NCBI RefSeq assembly: GCF_027307225.1
Contig: NZ_DAHUXJ010000078.1
Span: forward strand, 1-64,000
Direction: 5' to 3'
Source of the DNA: Bradyrhizobium sp.
GTDB lineage: Bacteria; Pseudomonadota; Alphaproteobacteria; Rhizobiales; Xanthobacteraceae
DNA: 64,000 nt
Notes under the pieces: model-generated
The model's database searches: none
The model's input: the letters and a program-made list of their open reading frames with translations, nothing else
Told to the model about the DNA's origin: nothing
In this document: piece after piece, positions 9,470 through 20,052 of the stretch
Numbering within the stretch: position 1 is the stretch's first letter
Layout: the number at the start of each line of letters is the position of its first letter
Position numbers and translations under genes: made by a program

Positions 9470-9877
9470 ATGTCGGCAAATCTGGAGCGCTTCAAAGCCA
9501 TTATCGAGCGCGGCTTTTGTCGGGGGGACCTGACGGTTGCGGACGAAGTTTGCGCTGAGGAGCTGATCGAACATGAATATCTGTCAAAAACCGGCTTCCC
9601 CGGTCCACAAATATTGAAAGCGCAGATCGAGGATGCGAGGCACAACATCAAGGATCTTAAACTGACGATAGAGGCGATCGCGGAAACCGGTGATACGGTG
9701 TGGGCACGCAGCAAGGCAACGGGCTGCGATCCGCGCTCGGGAAAAACGGTGACCATCGATGTCATCGATATCTGTCGTTTCGCCGATGAAAAACTCGTGG
9801 AACATTGGGGGGTGCCCGATAGGTTTGCCCTTCTTCACCAAATCGGAGCGCTGCCGTCCCCACCCAAACCAACCTAA
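9470..9877 (+). CDS. SnoaL-like (NTF2-fold) ester cyclase family protein
   Basis: 135 aa with the features of SnoaL-like polyketide-cyclase/ester-cyclase proteins: an N-terminal helix (ERFKAIIERGF), VCAEELIEHEYL, GPQILKAQIEDARHNIKDLKLTIEAIAETGDTV split over the cone-shaped fold, and the late signature DICRFADEKLVEHWGVPD. GGAG at 9458-9461 is 8 nt before ATG 9470. The family includes small cytoplasmic isomerases/cyclases; no substrate can be deduced. The stop TAA is the first unit of a CCTAA tandem repeat. Confidence 0.8.
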   Translation: MSANLERFKAIIERGFCRGDLTVADEVCAEELIEHEYLSKTGFPGPQILKAQIEDARHNIKDLKLTIEAIAETGDTVWARSKATGCDPRSGKTVTIDVIDICRFADEKLVEHWGVPDRFALLHQIGALPSPPKPT

Positions 9878-9897
9878 CCTAACCTAACCTAACCTAA
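9873..9897. repeat. (CCTAA)5 tandem repeat at a stop codon
   Basis: Five exact CCTAA units in a row; the first contains the TAA stop of the SnoaL-like gene. Copy-number change would not alter the protein because the stop lies in the first unit. Confidence 0.95.
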
Positions 9898-10096
9898 CGC
9901 CGGCGATGACCCGATCGCAACCTGGTTCCCATGTCCTCATCGCGCCGCGTGCGGAAACGCCCTGTCTTTGGTCTGCTCCACTGTCGGCCGAAAACAGCAG
10001 GCTCGAAATGGACGTACATGACGTGGCTATTCAGCCCACAATGTGAGCGAGCTCAGGTCAGCAGCAATTTAGCGACCGACTGAGTTATAGATTGAA

Positions 10097-10321
10097 ATGC
10101 GGAGACGGTGCGCAACTATGCGAGGCGGCTGGGACTGGGTATCAATGGTGAGCGCCATCTTTGTCGCAGGTTATGCAGCGATCGCGATTGGATATGTGGC
10201 GCACTACGATCTGGGGTTCTCGCTTAACGAAATTCGCGGCGCGGCAGCGTTAGTTGCGATTGTCATAGCGGCGCTAACTTGCATCGATTTCTTCGGCAAA
10301 AGGCTGCGCAAGCACAGATAA
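10097..10321 (+). CDS. Small two-span membrane protein, hypothetical
   Basis: 74 aa with two hydrophobic helices (about residues 17-35 and 47-64) and a basic C-terminus (KRLRKHR), consistent with the positive-inside rule. ATG 10097 or ATG 10118 could be the start; neither has a strong ribosome-binding site. No family recognised and no operon partner. Confidence 0.5.
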   Translation: MRRRCATMRGGWDWVSMVSAIFVAGYAAIAIGYVAHYDLGFSLNEIRGAAALVAIVIAALTCIDFFGKRLRKHR

Positions 10322-10549
10322 GCTTGCGAGACGGCCACTCGTTCCCGATGCTGGTAGTACGTTCACAACAAGGCGTTTTGATTTGCTATGCCGCCTTCCG
10401 GCTCAAACTTCCGCATCGGGATCACAACCGTGCTGTCGGTTGCGACGCTCTTGGGATGGCTCTATGCGCTTCGATCTGCGCTGGGGTGAGCCAAACGCCA
10501 TCCTGCCGCTGAATCCTCGGAAGATCACAGCGGCTCCAGGGCGATGGAC

Positions 10550-12283
10550 CTATTTATATTCGATATGCCAGGAACCGTCCCACTTCGCGGCCGGCGGGTT
10601 CTGCTTCAGTTTGGCGACGCGCGCGAGCAGGGCGATCGAAGGGCCGTCTTCGGGCACAGCCTCGAGCGCTGCGGCAAACGCAGCTTCAGCCTCGTCCCAG
10701 CGTTGCGCTCGATACGCCGTCAGTCCTGCCGCATAATGCGCGCATACCAGCTTCTGCTGCGGTGAAAGATCGTCTTTCCTGCCCATGATCTCATAGATCG
10801 TTTGCTGCCGGCTCTGGCCAGTGACCACCACGCGATCGATCTCGCGAAGCGCGAAGTCGGCCGCGCATATCTTCGCGGTCGCCTCCGAGATCAGGCAGCG
10901 GCTGCCATAGGCCTTGTTGGCCGTCTCCAGCCTCGCAGCGAAATTTACGGTGTCGCCCATTACCGTGAAGCTCATCATGTATTCCGAGCCGATGCTGCCG
11001 ACCAGCGTCTCGCCCGTTGCGATCCCGATCCTGAGATCGCAATTGGCCGCGATCGCGCGTACCCCGAGCAGTTCCGGCAGCTCCTTTCGCAAGCTCGACA
11101 GATGGCCGATCATGTCGATGGCGGCAGAACAGGCGCATTTCGCCTGCTCGGCATCCTCAACGAAGGGCGGACCCCAATAGGCCATGATGCCGTCGCCAAT
11201 ATATTTATCGATCACGCCGCGATGGGTATGGATCGGTTCGGACATGGTCGACAGGTAGCGGTTCATGATCTTGACCAGGCCTTGCGGCGTGACGCCTTCG
11301 CTCAGCGCCGTGAAGCCCTTCATGTCGCAAAACATCACCGTCATCATCCGCCGCTGCCCCTCGGCGGCGGCAGCGGCAGGTTCGCCGAGCAGGCGTTCGG
11401 CGATCCGGGGATCGATATAGCGGCCAAAAGTCTCGCGGACCCGCTGGTTCTGGCGCAGCCGCTCGATCATTCGGTTGAAGGCCGCGGAGAGCTGGCCGAT
11501 TTCATCGCGAGTGGTCACGCTGATGGATCCGTCCAGCCGGCCCGCCTCGACCTGGCGGGCGCCCTCCAGCAGGCGCAGCACCGGGCCGGTAATGCCGCTG
11601 CCCACCATCATCGCGAACACGAAGCCGAGCACCGCCGCGATGCCGGTCACGATCGCCGATATCCAGATCGCCTGCCGTTGTCCGCGGATGACGGTCGCGG
11701 CGCTGGCATGGACCTGGCTCAACATGTCCGCTCGGATGCCGTCGATCTTGTGATCGAACTCCGCGCGCAGTGCATCGGCGGTAGCGAGCGTCGATCTCGC
11801 CTCGTCGAAATTGCGCGCGTCGAGCTGCTTCAGCAGGATTGCGTCCTGCTCGTCGAGGCGCTGGCGAAGATCGTTGACGGCTGTGTCGATACGGTCGTCG
11901 AGACGGCCGAGCGCGGCGTTGTCGGATGGCGTCGAGGTGTCGTCGATGATCGCAGCGATCTGCTTGCGCGCGGCCTGCGCCTCGCGATCGACCTCGGGGT
12001 TGACGGACTGGAAGATCTTCAGGTGCGCCGCGTAGCTCGCCTCGTCGGGCGGATTGGCCATTTTGGCGATGGTCATCTGCCGCACCGCCAGCCCGCGCTC
12101 GAGCGACCTGACATTGGCCCGCGCCAGATCGCCGTAAGCCAGGACGTAGCGATTGCTCAGTTCGTCGAGCAGGTGGCCGACACGCGCCGCCATGAACATC
12201 GACAGGGCAGACGTGATCACGGCCAGCACGATCAACCCGGCGGCGATGCCGACAATCTTTTGCCTGATCGATCTTTGAAACAT
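10550..12283 (-). CDS. Membrane class III adenylate/guanylate cyclase with HAMP domain
   Basis: 577 aa from ATG 12283. The N-terminal membrane helix (about 8-35) is followed by a helical extracytoplasmic sensor region with conserved ..ERGLAVRQ.., a second membrane helix (about 220-245), a HAMP linker (GARQVEAGRLDGSI) and a class III cyclase domain with the first metal aspartate in VMFCDMKGFT, the second in YIGDGIMAYWGPP, and TVMGDTVNFAARLE near the transition-state residues. A helical TPR-like tail follows. It makes cAMP (or less likely cGMP) from the nucleoside triphosphate at the inner membrane. It follows a c-di-GMP enzyme gene on the same strand after 215 bp. Confidence 0.9.
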   Translation of the reverse strand: MFQRSIRQKIVGIAAGLIVLAVITSALSMFMAARVGHLLDELSNRYVLAYGDLARANVRSLERGLAVRQMTIAKMANPPDEASYAAHLKIFQSVNPEVDREAQAARKQIAAIIDDTSTPSDNAALGRLDDRIDTAVNDLRQRLDEQDAILLKQLDARNFDEARSTLATADALRAEFDHKIDGIRADMLSQVHASAATVIRGQRQAIWISAIVTGIAAVLGFVFAMMVGSGITGPVLRLLEGARQVEAGRLDGSISVTTRDEIGQLSAAFNRMIERLRQNQRVRETFGRYIDPRIAERLLGEPAAAAAEGQRRMMTVMFCDMKGFTALSEGVTPQGLVKIMNRYLSTMSEPIHTHRGVIDKYIGDGIMAYWGPPFVEDAEQAKCACSAAIDMIGHLSSLRKELPELLGVRAIAANCDLRIGIATGETLVGSIGSEYMMSFTVMGDTVNFAARLETANKAYGSRCLISEATAKICAADFALREIDRVVVTGQSRQQTIYEIMGRKDDLSPQQKLVCAHYAAGLTAYRAQRWDEAEAAFAAALEAVPEDGPSIALLARVAKLKQNPPAAKWDGSWHIEYK

Positions 12284-12498
12284 GCCCCTGGTGGTCCGAT
12301 GAGTCTGAACCGGAAGAACCCACAATGACCAATTTCGATGCCGCGCGAAAGCCGTCTGGCCGCCCCCGTCCCAAGTATGGACCGTGGATATCGCTCCAGA
12401 CCTCTTCACCTGATGCGCCGCTTTTCTCGCCGCGGCGGGGCGCGCGGCGGCAAAAGCAGCGGCTGCAACGAGATGCGAATGCGGCGGATTGAAACCGG

Positions 12499-14577
12499 TC
12501 AGGCCGCGACCGTCTCCGGTGCAGCCGCCGTGGCCGGCGCGGGTTCACGGACGAAGCGCGCGGCGGCTTCGATCACGGTCGGCAATTGCGCGACGGCCAC
12601 CGGCCTTGCGAATAGAAAGCCCTGGCCCTTGGCGCAGCCTGCCTGCGCCAGGAAGTCCCACTGCGCCTCGGTCTCGATGCCCTCGGCGAGAACCGGCATA
12701 TGCAGGCTTTCGCCGAGTGCGAGCACGGTTCGGACAATGGCGGCGGCCGCTGCGTCATGCGGCAGCCGTTTGACGAAGGTCTGATCGAGCTTGATCTTGT
12801 CGAACGGGAAGGCGTGCAGCGTCGCCAGCGACGAATAGCCGGTCCCGAAGTCGTCCATTGCGACCGTAATGCCCATGGCCTTCAGCTTCCGCAGGATGTG
12901 CAGCCCGCGGCTCTGATCCGACATGATGGTCGACTCCGTGACCTCGACCTCAAGCCGCGACGGCGACAAGCCGGTCTCCATGAGAATGCCGTGGATCATC
13001 TCGGCGAGATCTTCGCGGCCGAACTGCACGGGCGACAGGTTGACCGCGACGGTGCCGGGAATGTTGCCGATCGCGGCGTCGCGGCAGGCGGCGCGCAGCG
13101 CCCATTCGCCCATTTCCATGATCGCCTTGGTTTCTTCGGCGAGCGGAATGAATTCGCCCGGCGAGATCATGCCAAACTTCGAATGCTTCCAGCGCATCAA
13201 GGCTTCGGCGCCGCAGATCTTGCCGTCATTGAGCGAGGTCTGGAGCTGATAGTATAACATCAGCTCGTCGCGCTCCGTCGCATGGTCGAGGTCGCGGGCG
13301 AGCGCGCGGCGCTTGCGGGCGCTGTCGTCCATTTCGCGGCTATAGGCGCAGATCGAGCCCTGTCGCGTGCTCTTGCCGCGCTGCATCGCGAGCTTGGCGT
13401 TGCTCAGGAGTTGATCGCGCTCGGGCGTGTCGGTCGGGAATAGCGAGAAGCCGATCGAGGCGGTGAGATCGACGGCGTGGCCCTGGACGGTGAACGGCTC
13501 GGCGAAGGCCCGCGAGATGCGCTCCGCGAAGGCTTGCGCATCGTGAGGGTAGTTACCGGAGGTGGCCAGTGCGAGGAATTCGTCGCCGCTCTGGCGCGCC
13601 AGGAATTCGCCTCCTGCAAGCTGCTTGCGCATACGCTCGGCGGCTTCGATCAGCAGGAGATCGCCGGCGCCATGACCATAGAGGTCGTTGATGTCCTTGA
13701 AGCCGTCGAGGTCGATCGAAAAGGCCGCGAGCTTGTGCGCCTTCTCATGGGCTTCGGCGGCATCGAAGGCGAGTCGCTCGTTGAAGGCGATGCGGTTTGG
13801 CAGCCCCGTCATCGAGTCATTGAAAGACAATTGATGGATGCGATCGGCCGATTCCGTGCGCGCGCGCAGATCGATGATGTAGGTCGAAAATCCGCTTCCC
13901 ATCACCAGAAGCACCGCGCTCACGACGGCAACCGCCAGCAGATTGGCCGGCAGCAGATAGGACGGCAGGCTCACCGAGGCGTCGGGCGCCATCGACGCCG
14001 CCGCGGTGAGCGAATAGTGCATCACGCAGATCATAAAGGCGAGCACGATCGCAGCGCCGTGGCGGCACCAGCGAGTGACCGGACGATTGGCGCGGTTGAC
14101 CGCGAGCGCGCTGAGCCCAAGCCCGAGCACGAAGGTGATCGCCACCGCATAGGCGTTCCACTCGAAGCTGCCTTGTATATGCCAGGCCTTGAGCGCTACG
14201 AAGTGCATGGCAAGGACACCGCAGCCCATCACCAGTCCGCCGGCTTCCGGCGCCAGCGTGAAATGGCGGCTTCCGATTTCGAATCCGACGAGGCAGGAAA
14301 TCACGGCAATGACCAGCACCGCGCCGGTTGCGACCGGTTCGAAGCCGCTGGTCAGCAACGGATCGAGTGCAAGAATCGAAATGAAAGTCGAGGCCCAGAG
14401 CGCTGCGCCGGTGCCGACCGATGCCATGAAGAGCCAGCCGTGGCGCGTGGCGCCGTCGGTGGCGCGCGCTCGCGCAAAATGGCGCATGCCGACCCAGGTG
14501 CCGAACAGGCAGACGGCGCCTGCAATCAGGACCAGGATCTGTTGGTAGGCAAAGCTATAAGCGGCCGAGTGGAGCAT
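12499..14577 (-). CDS. MHYT-GGDEF-EAL c-di-GMP signalling protein
   Basis: 692 aa from ATG 14577, chosen because GAGGAGAACGCC stands directly before it. Residues about 10-235 form seven membrane helices with MHF/MHYS motifs of an MHYT domain (a proposed oxygen, CO or NO sensor through bound metal). A GGDEF domain follows (active-site variant SGDEF in RQSGDEFLAL, with DLDGFKDIND), then an EAL domain with AEALMRW, DDFGTGYSSL and PVLAEGIET, all of which look catalytically complete. The protein could therefore make or degrade c-di-GMP; which dominates cannot be read from sequence. It lies upstream of the cyclase gene on the same strand. Confidence 0.93.
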   Translation of the reverse strand: MLHSAAYSFAYQQILVLIAGAVCLFGTWVGMRHFARARATDGATRHGWLFMASVGTGAALWASTFISILALDPLLTSGFEPVATGAVLVIAVISCLVGFEIGSRHFTLAPEAGGLVMGCGVLAMHFVALKAWHIQGSFEWNAYAVAITFVLGLGLSALAVNRANRPVTRWCRHGAAIVLAFMICVMHYSLTAAASMAPDASVSLPSYLLPANLLAVAVVSAVLLVMGSGFSTYIIDLRARTESADRIHQLSFNDSMTGLPNRIAFNERLAFDAAEAHEKAHKLAAFSIDLDGFKDINDLYGHGAGDLLLIEAAERMRKQLAGGEFLARQSGDEFLALATSGNYPHDAQAFAERISRAFAEPFTVQGHAVDLTASIGFSLFPTDTPERDQLLSNAKLAMQRGKSTRQGSICAYSREMDDSARKRRALARDLDHATERDELMLYYQLQTSLNDGKICGAEALMRWKHSKFGMISPGEFIPLAEETKAIMEMGEWALRAACRDAAIGNIPGTVAVNLSPVQFGREDLAEMIHGILMETGLSPSRLEVEVTESTIMSDQSRGLHILRKLKAMGITVAMDDFGTGYSSLATLHAFPFDKIKLDQTFVKRLPHDAAAAAIVRTVLALGESLHMPVLAEGIETEAQWDFLAQAGCAKGQGFLFARPVAVAQLPTVIEAAARFVREPAPATAAAPETVAA

Positions 14578-14779
14578 GGCGTTCTCCTCAAGCGCCAACC
14601 TTAGAGCCCGTGGTGTTAATCCGCGAAGGATTTACCGGTCCAAATGATGTGAATCCTGCATACTTTGCGAAATAGCGTTGAAATTTTGTAAGAAACACCA
14701 GTGAAAGATCGGCGTTGTCGCAGATAATGCCGCTTTCCCTGCGGTTCGCTTTAACGGCCCGTTAAGGAGGAATTTCCCG

Positions 14780-15481
14780 ATGCGATACGAACTCTACTAC
14801 TGGCCTTCGATCCAGGGCCGCGGCGAGTATGTCCGTCTCGCACTGGAAGAGGCCGGGGCGGATTATGTCGACGTGGCTCGGCAGCGTGGCGTGCCCGCAA
14901 TGATGCGGATGATGGAAGAGGGCGCTGCGCCGCCTTTCGCGCCGCCCTTTCTCAAGGCGGGCAAGTTCGTGATCGGGCAGACCGCCAACATCCTGTTCTA
15001 TCTCGGTGCGCGCCACGCTCTCGCGCCGACGACCGAGGCAGGCCGGCTGTGGCTGCATCAATTGCAGTTGACGATCACGGACTTCGTGCTGGAAGCGCAC
15101 GACACCCATCATCCGCTCGGTCCCTCGCTTTATTATGAGGATCAAAAGGCGGAGGCGAAGAAGCGCACCCGCGAATTCTGGAAGGAGCGCGTGCCGAAAT
15201 ATCTGGGGTATTTCGAATGTTTGAGCGCGAAGAACCGCGGTACCTGGGTGACCGGCCGCAAGGTCACCTATGTCGATCTCTCGCTGTTCCAGCTCGTGGC
15301 GGGGCTGCGCTATGCATTTCCGAGGCGGATGAAGGCCTTCGAGGCGAAAATTCCGAAACTATGCGAGCTGCACGATCGCGTTGCCGCCCGCCCGAAGATC
15401 GCGGCCTATCTCGCCAGCGACCGCCGCATTCCCTTCAACGAGGACGGCATCTTTCGGCACTACAAGGCGCTGGATGTGTGA
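14780..15481 (+). CDS. Glutathione S-transferase family protein
   Basis: 233 aa. The N-terminal thioredoxin-like half starts YELYYWPSIQGRGEYVRLALEEAG, typical of sigma/mu-like GSTs with an active-site Tyr near the start; the C-terminal all-helical half contains KVTYVDLSLFQLVAGL, the usual N-capping/hydrophobic staple region of GSTs. AAGGAGGAA precedes ATG with good spacing. Cytoplasmic, likely glutathione conjugation or peroxidase activity; the substrate is unknown. It stands alone and is followed by a repeat element. Confidence 0.88.
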   Translation: MRYELYYWPSIQGRGEYVRLALEEAGADYVDVARQRGVPAMMRMMEEGAAPPFAPPFLKAGKFVIGQTANILFYLGARHALAPTTEAGRLWLHQLQLTITDFVLEAHDTHHPLGPSLYYEDQKAEAKKRTREFWKERVPKYLGYFECLSAKNRGTWVTGRKVTYVDLSLFQLVAGLRYAFPRRMKAFEAKIPKLCELHDRVAARPKIAAYLASDRRIPFNEDGIFRHYKALDV

Positions 15482-15490
15482 ATTGAGTTG

Positions 15491-15583
15491 TCATTCCGGA
15501 CAGCGGCGAAGCCGCTGATCCGGAATCTCGCGCCGCCATCTCCAGATTCCGGGTTCGCCTCTTGCGAGGCGCCCCGGAATGAC
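15491..15583. repeat. Interspersed palindromic repeat, family C
   Basis: A 93-bp element beginning TCATTCCGG and ending CCCCGGAATGAC, so the ends are inverted repeats; a central CCGGAATCTCG and GATTCCGGG form a second pair. Other copies lie at 32541-32621 and 51391-51487. It sits between two convergent genes. Confidence 0.8.
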
Positions 15584-15592
15584 AGGTGAATT

Positions 15593-15952
15593 CTACCTGT
15601 TCCTGCCGTCGATCGGCGTCATCTTGAGGCTTGCGAGTTCGATGCCGTCGATGCAGCTCACATTGAGCGCCACCATCGGCGTGCCGTCCGGCTTGTTACC
15701 GCGCGCAAACACCTCGACGCCGCAATCGTTGCAGGACTGGTGACGGATCGCGTGTTTGTTGAAGAGATATTCCTTCAGATTGTCTTCGCCGGCGCGGAGT
15801 TGAAACCGCTCCGGCGTCACAAAAGCGAAATGCAGGCCGCGCTTGGTGCAGATCGAGCAGTTACAGGCGGTCACGACAGCAAGATCGGTGGTGCATTCGA
15901 AGCGCACCAGGCCACAATGGCAGCCGCCGGTTACGGTTTTGCTTTCGGACAT
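15593..15952 (-). CDS. GFA/CENP-V family zinc protein
   Basis: 119 aa from ATG 15952. It has the zinc ligands of the glutathione-dependent formaldehyde-activating (GFA) superfamily: CHCG near residue 12, C-N-C-S-I-C-T-K-R-G near 31-40 and SCNDCGVEVF near 77-86. Most members of this short class are not proven to act on formaldehyde. It starts 2 bp after the stop codon of the methyltransferase-like membrane gene, so the two are one transcription unit. Confidence 0.88.
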   Translation of the reverse strand: MSESKTVTGGCHCGLVRFECTTDLAVVTACNCSICTKRGLHFAFVTPERFQLRAGEDNLKEYLFNKHAIRHQSCNDCGVEVFARGNKPDGTPMVALNVSCIDGIELASLKMTPIDGRNR

Positions 15953-15954
15953 CT

Positions 15955-16629
15955 TCACCACACTCCCGGCAACAGGCGATAGCGCACGCGCGCCGCATAA
16001 TCGGGATAGCCTGATAGCCCCGTCATCAGTGTCTGCTCCTCGATGCGGATCCGGACGGCAAAGAGAAGGGCGAAAACCGGCGAGATCGCCGTTCCCCACC
16101 ACGATCCCAAGAGCAACGCGATGCCGACCATGTACAGCACCGCGGCACTATACATGGGATGGCGGACAAAAGCGTAAGGTCCGGTTGAGACGACGTGATG
16201 GCCGCGCTCGGACTGAACCTTCACCACCGCTGCCGCAAACGTGTTCTCGGTGAACACCCACATGATGAAGGCGGAGGAGGCGATCAGCAGCAATAGCCCG
16301 AGCGCTTGCCACGCCAACGGCATCCGGCCAGGGTGAAAGCGCTCATCAAGGCCCATCACGATGAGCCAGGTCACGTTCACCACCAGGAACACCGCGAGAA
16401 ACGTTTTGTCGGCGGCGGGCTGGTCGCGCTGGACCGGAGAGCGCATGCGCTCGGCCAGAAGCCCCGGGTTGTGCTTCGCCAGCCACGATCCGAAGCCGAG
16501 GCCGGTCGCTACCATAAAGGCCAGAAAAACCCACGCGCCCGGCCAGTGCGACGTGCCGGCCGGCAGGAACAACAGCACGGCAAAGGCGAGGATCCAGGCG
16601 AAGGTCTGCAACAGCCATTTCGCGATCAT
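15955..16629 (-). CDS. Isoprenylcysteine/phospholipid methyltransferase-like membrane protein
   Basis: 224 aa with about five membrane helices and the C-terminal S-adenosylmethionine-binding pattern of the ICMT/PEMT superfamily: GPYAFVRHPMYSA around residues 155-167 and RIRIEEQTL near 193-201. These integral membrane enzymes methylate small lipidic or thiol substrates; which one cannot be told. GGAGG precedes ATG 16629. It is the first gene of a two-gene unit with the GFA protein. Confidence 0.82.
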   Translation of the reverse strand: MIAKWLLQTFAWILAFAVLLFLPAGTSHWPGAWVFLAFMVATGLGFGSWLAKHNPGLLAERMRSPVQRDQPAADKTFLAVFLVVNVTWLIVMGLDERFHPGRMPLAWQALGLLLLIASSAFIMWVFTENTFAAAVVKVQSERGHHVVSTGPYAFVRHPMYSAAVLYMVGIALLLGSWWGTAISPVFALLFAVRIRIEEQTLMTGLSGYPDYAARVRYRLLPGVW

Positions 16630-16725
16630 TCGGAGTCCTCCTGTGAGGAAGACACTTAATGATCGCGCGGCTTTTCGGCAAACCAGTCGACTGGAAACAC
16701 CGGCGACGGTTGGCGGAACTCGCGC

Positions 16726-16926
16726 TCAGACGAGCTGGTTGACCCGCGTTCCCTGTCCGGGTGGCAGCGGCGGCGGAGCCGGCGGCTGGGCCGAGCTCGC
16801 GTCATTGCTGCTGTCGCTGGCGTCGTTGCTGTTGTCGGCCGTCGCGGCGGGCGCGGCTTGCGTGTTGGTGTCGAGATAGTTGAATGGCAGCGGCGCTTGC
16901 GTGGAGGAGATGCTTGAAACGCTCAT
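16726..16926 (-). CDS. Small low-complexity protein, hypothetical
   Basis: 66 aa from ATG 16926, starting MSVSSISSTQAPLPFNYLDT, with a Ser/Asp/Asn-rich middle, a Pro-rich stretch (PAPPPLPPGQG) and the end TRVNQLV. No cysteine or membrane segment. The product appears intrinsically disordered; I know no function. A longer start at 16989 would add 21 unremarkable residues. Confidence 0.55.
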   Translation of the reverse strand: MSVSSISSTQAPLPFNYLDTNTQAAPAATADNSNDASDSSNDASSAQPPAPPPLPPGQGTRVNQLV

Positions 16927-17066
16927 GGGTCGCAAATCCCGAATGTTCAGGTCAGCCTCGACCCTAGCGGGACCTTGCGAAGACCACATGAATCCGGTCG
17001 ATCAAATGCGATCGGTTTCGCTAACCGGGCGGAAAGCGTGAAGGCGGGCAAGCGCGGCAACGGCGC

Positions 17067-17540
17067 CTACTCGTCGATCCCGCGCGAAATCGCGATCGCG
17101 GCATCTTGCCTGGTCCGCGTGCAATTCATGTTGAGGCGGCGGTAGCGGATCGAGACGTCGTCGCCGCGGAAAATGCCCATTCGCGACAGGCAGCTTGAGA
17201 CACCCTTGAGCAATTCATCCTTCGGCACGGTGAAGACGATGGCGGCCGCGCCGGCGACGAAGGCGGCGAAGTCGGCTTTCGGCTTGCGCTTGTATCCCTT
17301 GACATAGAGCTCGTTGGAATATTTGCGGTTGGGGCAGCCGAGCGACATTTCCTTCGCCATCGGATGCGACAGATAAATGATGTTGGCGGCCGTGATGCCG
17401 ACCTTCAGCCCTTCGATCTGCTTGAGCTGGTTGGCGATGTCCGTGCAATGATCGGCCCGCGCGGGTGAGGGGGCAGTGGCGGAAAATACCGCCAGCACGG
17501 CGGCGAGCAGGATCGATCGGCGGAAAAGCCCTGACGTCAT
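17067..17540 (-). CDS. Secreted cysteine-containing protein, hypothetical
   Basis: 157 aa with a clear signal peptide (FRRSILLAAVLAVFSATAPSP split at PARA-DHC) and four or five cysteines in the mature part (DHCTD, LGCPNRK, SSCLSR, MNCTRT), suggesting disulfides in the periplasm. A hydrophobic patch AAFVAGAAAIVFTV lies near residue 95. No family recognised. It is single and followed by the small 16726-16926 gene on the same strand after 140 bp. Confidence 0.72.
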   Translation of the reverse strand: MTSGLFRRSILLAAVLAVFSATAPSPARADHCTDIANQLKQIEGLKVGITAANIIYLSHPMAKEMSLGCPNRKYSNELYVKGYKRKPKADFAAFVAGAAAIVFTVPKDELLKGVSSCLSRMGIFRGDDVSIRYRRLNMNCTRTRQDAAIAISRGIDE

Positions 17541-17753
17541 GGTGACAGCCCCTCAATTCCCGGCATCAAAGCCTCAAGCGGGTAGGGAGTGCAAGAGATG
17601 TTAGAAAAAGAAGAGGGATGATAGAAAAAGAAGGAGCGGTGCGCGGATCGCGGCGCTCAAAACCTTCCCTTCGGCACAAAAGAGCTTAGAACGATGGGAT
17701 CGCGGGAGGCCTTCTCAGACGGCTTCCGGCCTAGAACCCTAAGAGCTCACCCC

Positions 17754-19409
<1,656 letters not shown>

Positions 19410-19411
19410 TG

Positions 19412-19537
19412 CGTGCCCCGGATGCGGTGCAGCGCTTTAGCGGTGCGCTGCTGATCCGGGGTCCATTCGGTCCCGGGATATGGGTCCGCATCTGCGGTGC
19501 ACCACTTTCGTGTCGCACCGCGTGCGGGACACGAGAG
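19412..19537. repeat. Interspersed repeat, family B
   Basis: A 126-bp element starting GTGCCCCGGATGCGGTGCAG, with CTGATCCGGGGTCCATT in the middle and GTGCGGGACACGAGAG at the end. Other full copies: 20671-20825, 33735-33857, 61702-61829; partial: 41552-41632, 44564-44650. It fills the gap between fumarase and MaoC genes. Confidence 0.85.
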
Positions 19538-19556
19538 TAATTGGAAGGGGCGGCAG

Positions 19557-20000
19557 ATGATCGAGTGGTTTGACGACCTCAAGGTCGGCATGCGCTTCAA
19601 AAGCGAGAGCAAGACCGTCTCGAAGGAGGAGATCCTGCGCTTTGCGAGCGAGTTCGATCCGCAGCCGTTTCATCTCGACGACGAAGCAGCGAAGCATACG
19701 GTTCTCGGCGGGCTTGCCGCTTCCGGCTGGCATACGGCGGCGATCGCCATGCGCCTCGCATTGTCGACCAAACCGTTCGGTCCACATCCGCTGTTCGGGG
19801 CGGGGGTCGACGGGTTGCGCTGGATGGTGCCGGTGCGGCCGGGCGACACGCTCCATCTCGAAGGCGAGGTGACCGAACTGATCCCTTCGAAATCAAAACC
19901 GATCGGCGTTGCTCGGGTCAAATGGACCACTTTCAACCAGAACGGCGAGGCGGTCTACACCTTCAATCCGATCGGCATCGTGCCGCGCCGGCCGGCATGA
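19557..20000 (+). CDS. MaoC-like (R)-specific enoyl hydratase family protein
   Basis: 147 aa hot-dog-fold protein. The hydratase signature FASEFDPQPFHLDDEAA (catalytic Asp and His, residues about 29-38) is intact, followed by GGLAASGWHTAAIAMRL. Such proteins hydrate enoyl-CoA or related thioesters in the cytoplasm; the substrate is unknown. GGAAGGGG lies 6-13 nt before ATG 19557. It is separated from the fumarase gene by a repeat, so probably has its own promoter. Confidence 0.9.
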   Translation: MIEWFDDLKVGMRFKSESKTVSKEEILRFASEFDPQPFHLDDEAAKHTVLGGLAASGWHTAAIAMRLALSTKPFGPHPLFGAGVDGLRWMVPVRPGDTLHLEGEVTELIPSKSKPIGVARVKWTTFNQNGEAVYTFNPIGIVPRRPA

Positions 20001-20052
20001 GCTGGTTGGGGATTCTATCTGCGGCGGACTATCGCATTTGCGTGGCGCTTTC

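Noticed and set aside
9873..9897. Telomere-like CCTAA repeat as a replicon end
   Set aside because: Only five units, internal to a gene-dense chromosome; a simple tandem repeat.
10802..12328. 508-codon plus frame
   Set aside because: Shadow of the class III cyclase gene, which has all catalytic motifs on the other strand.
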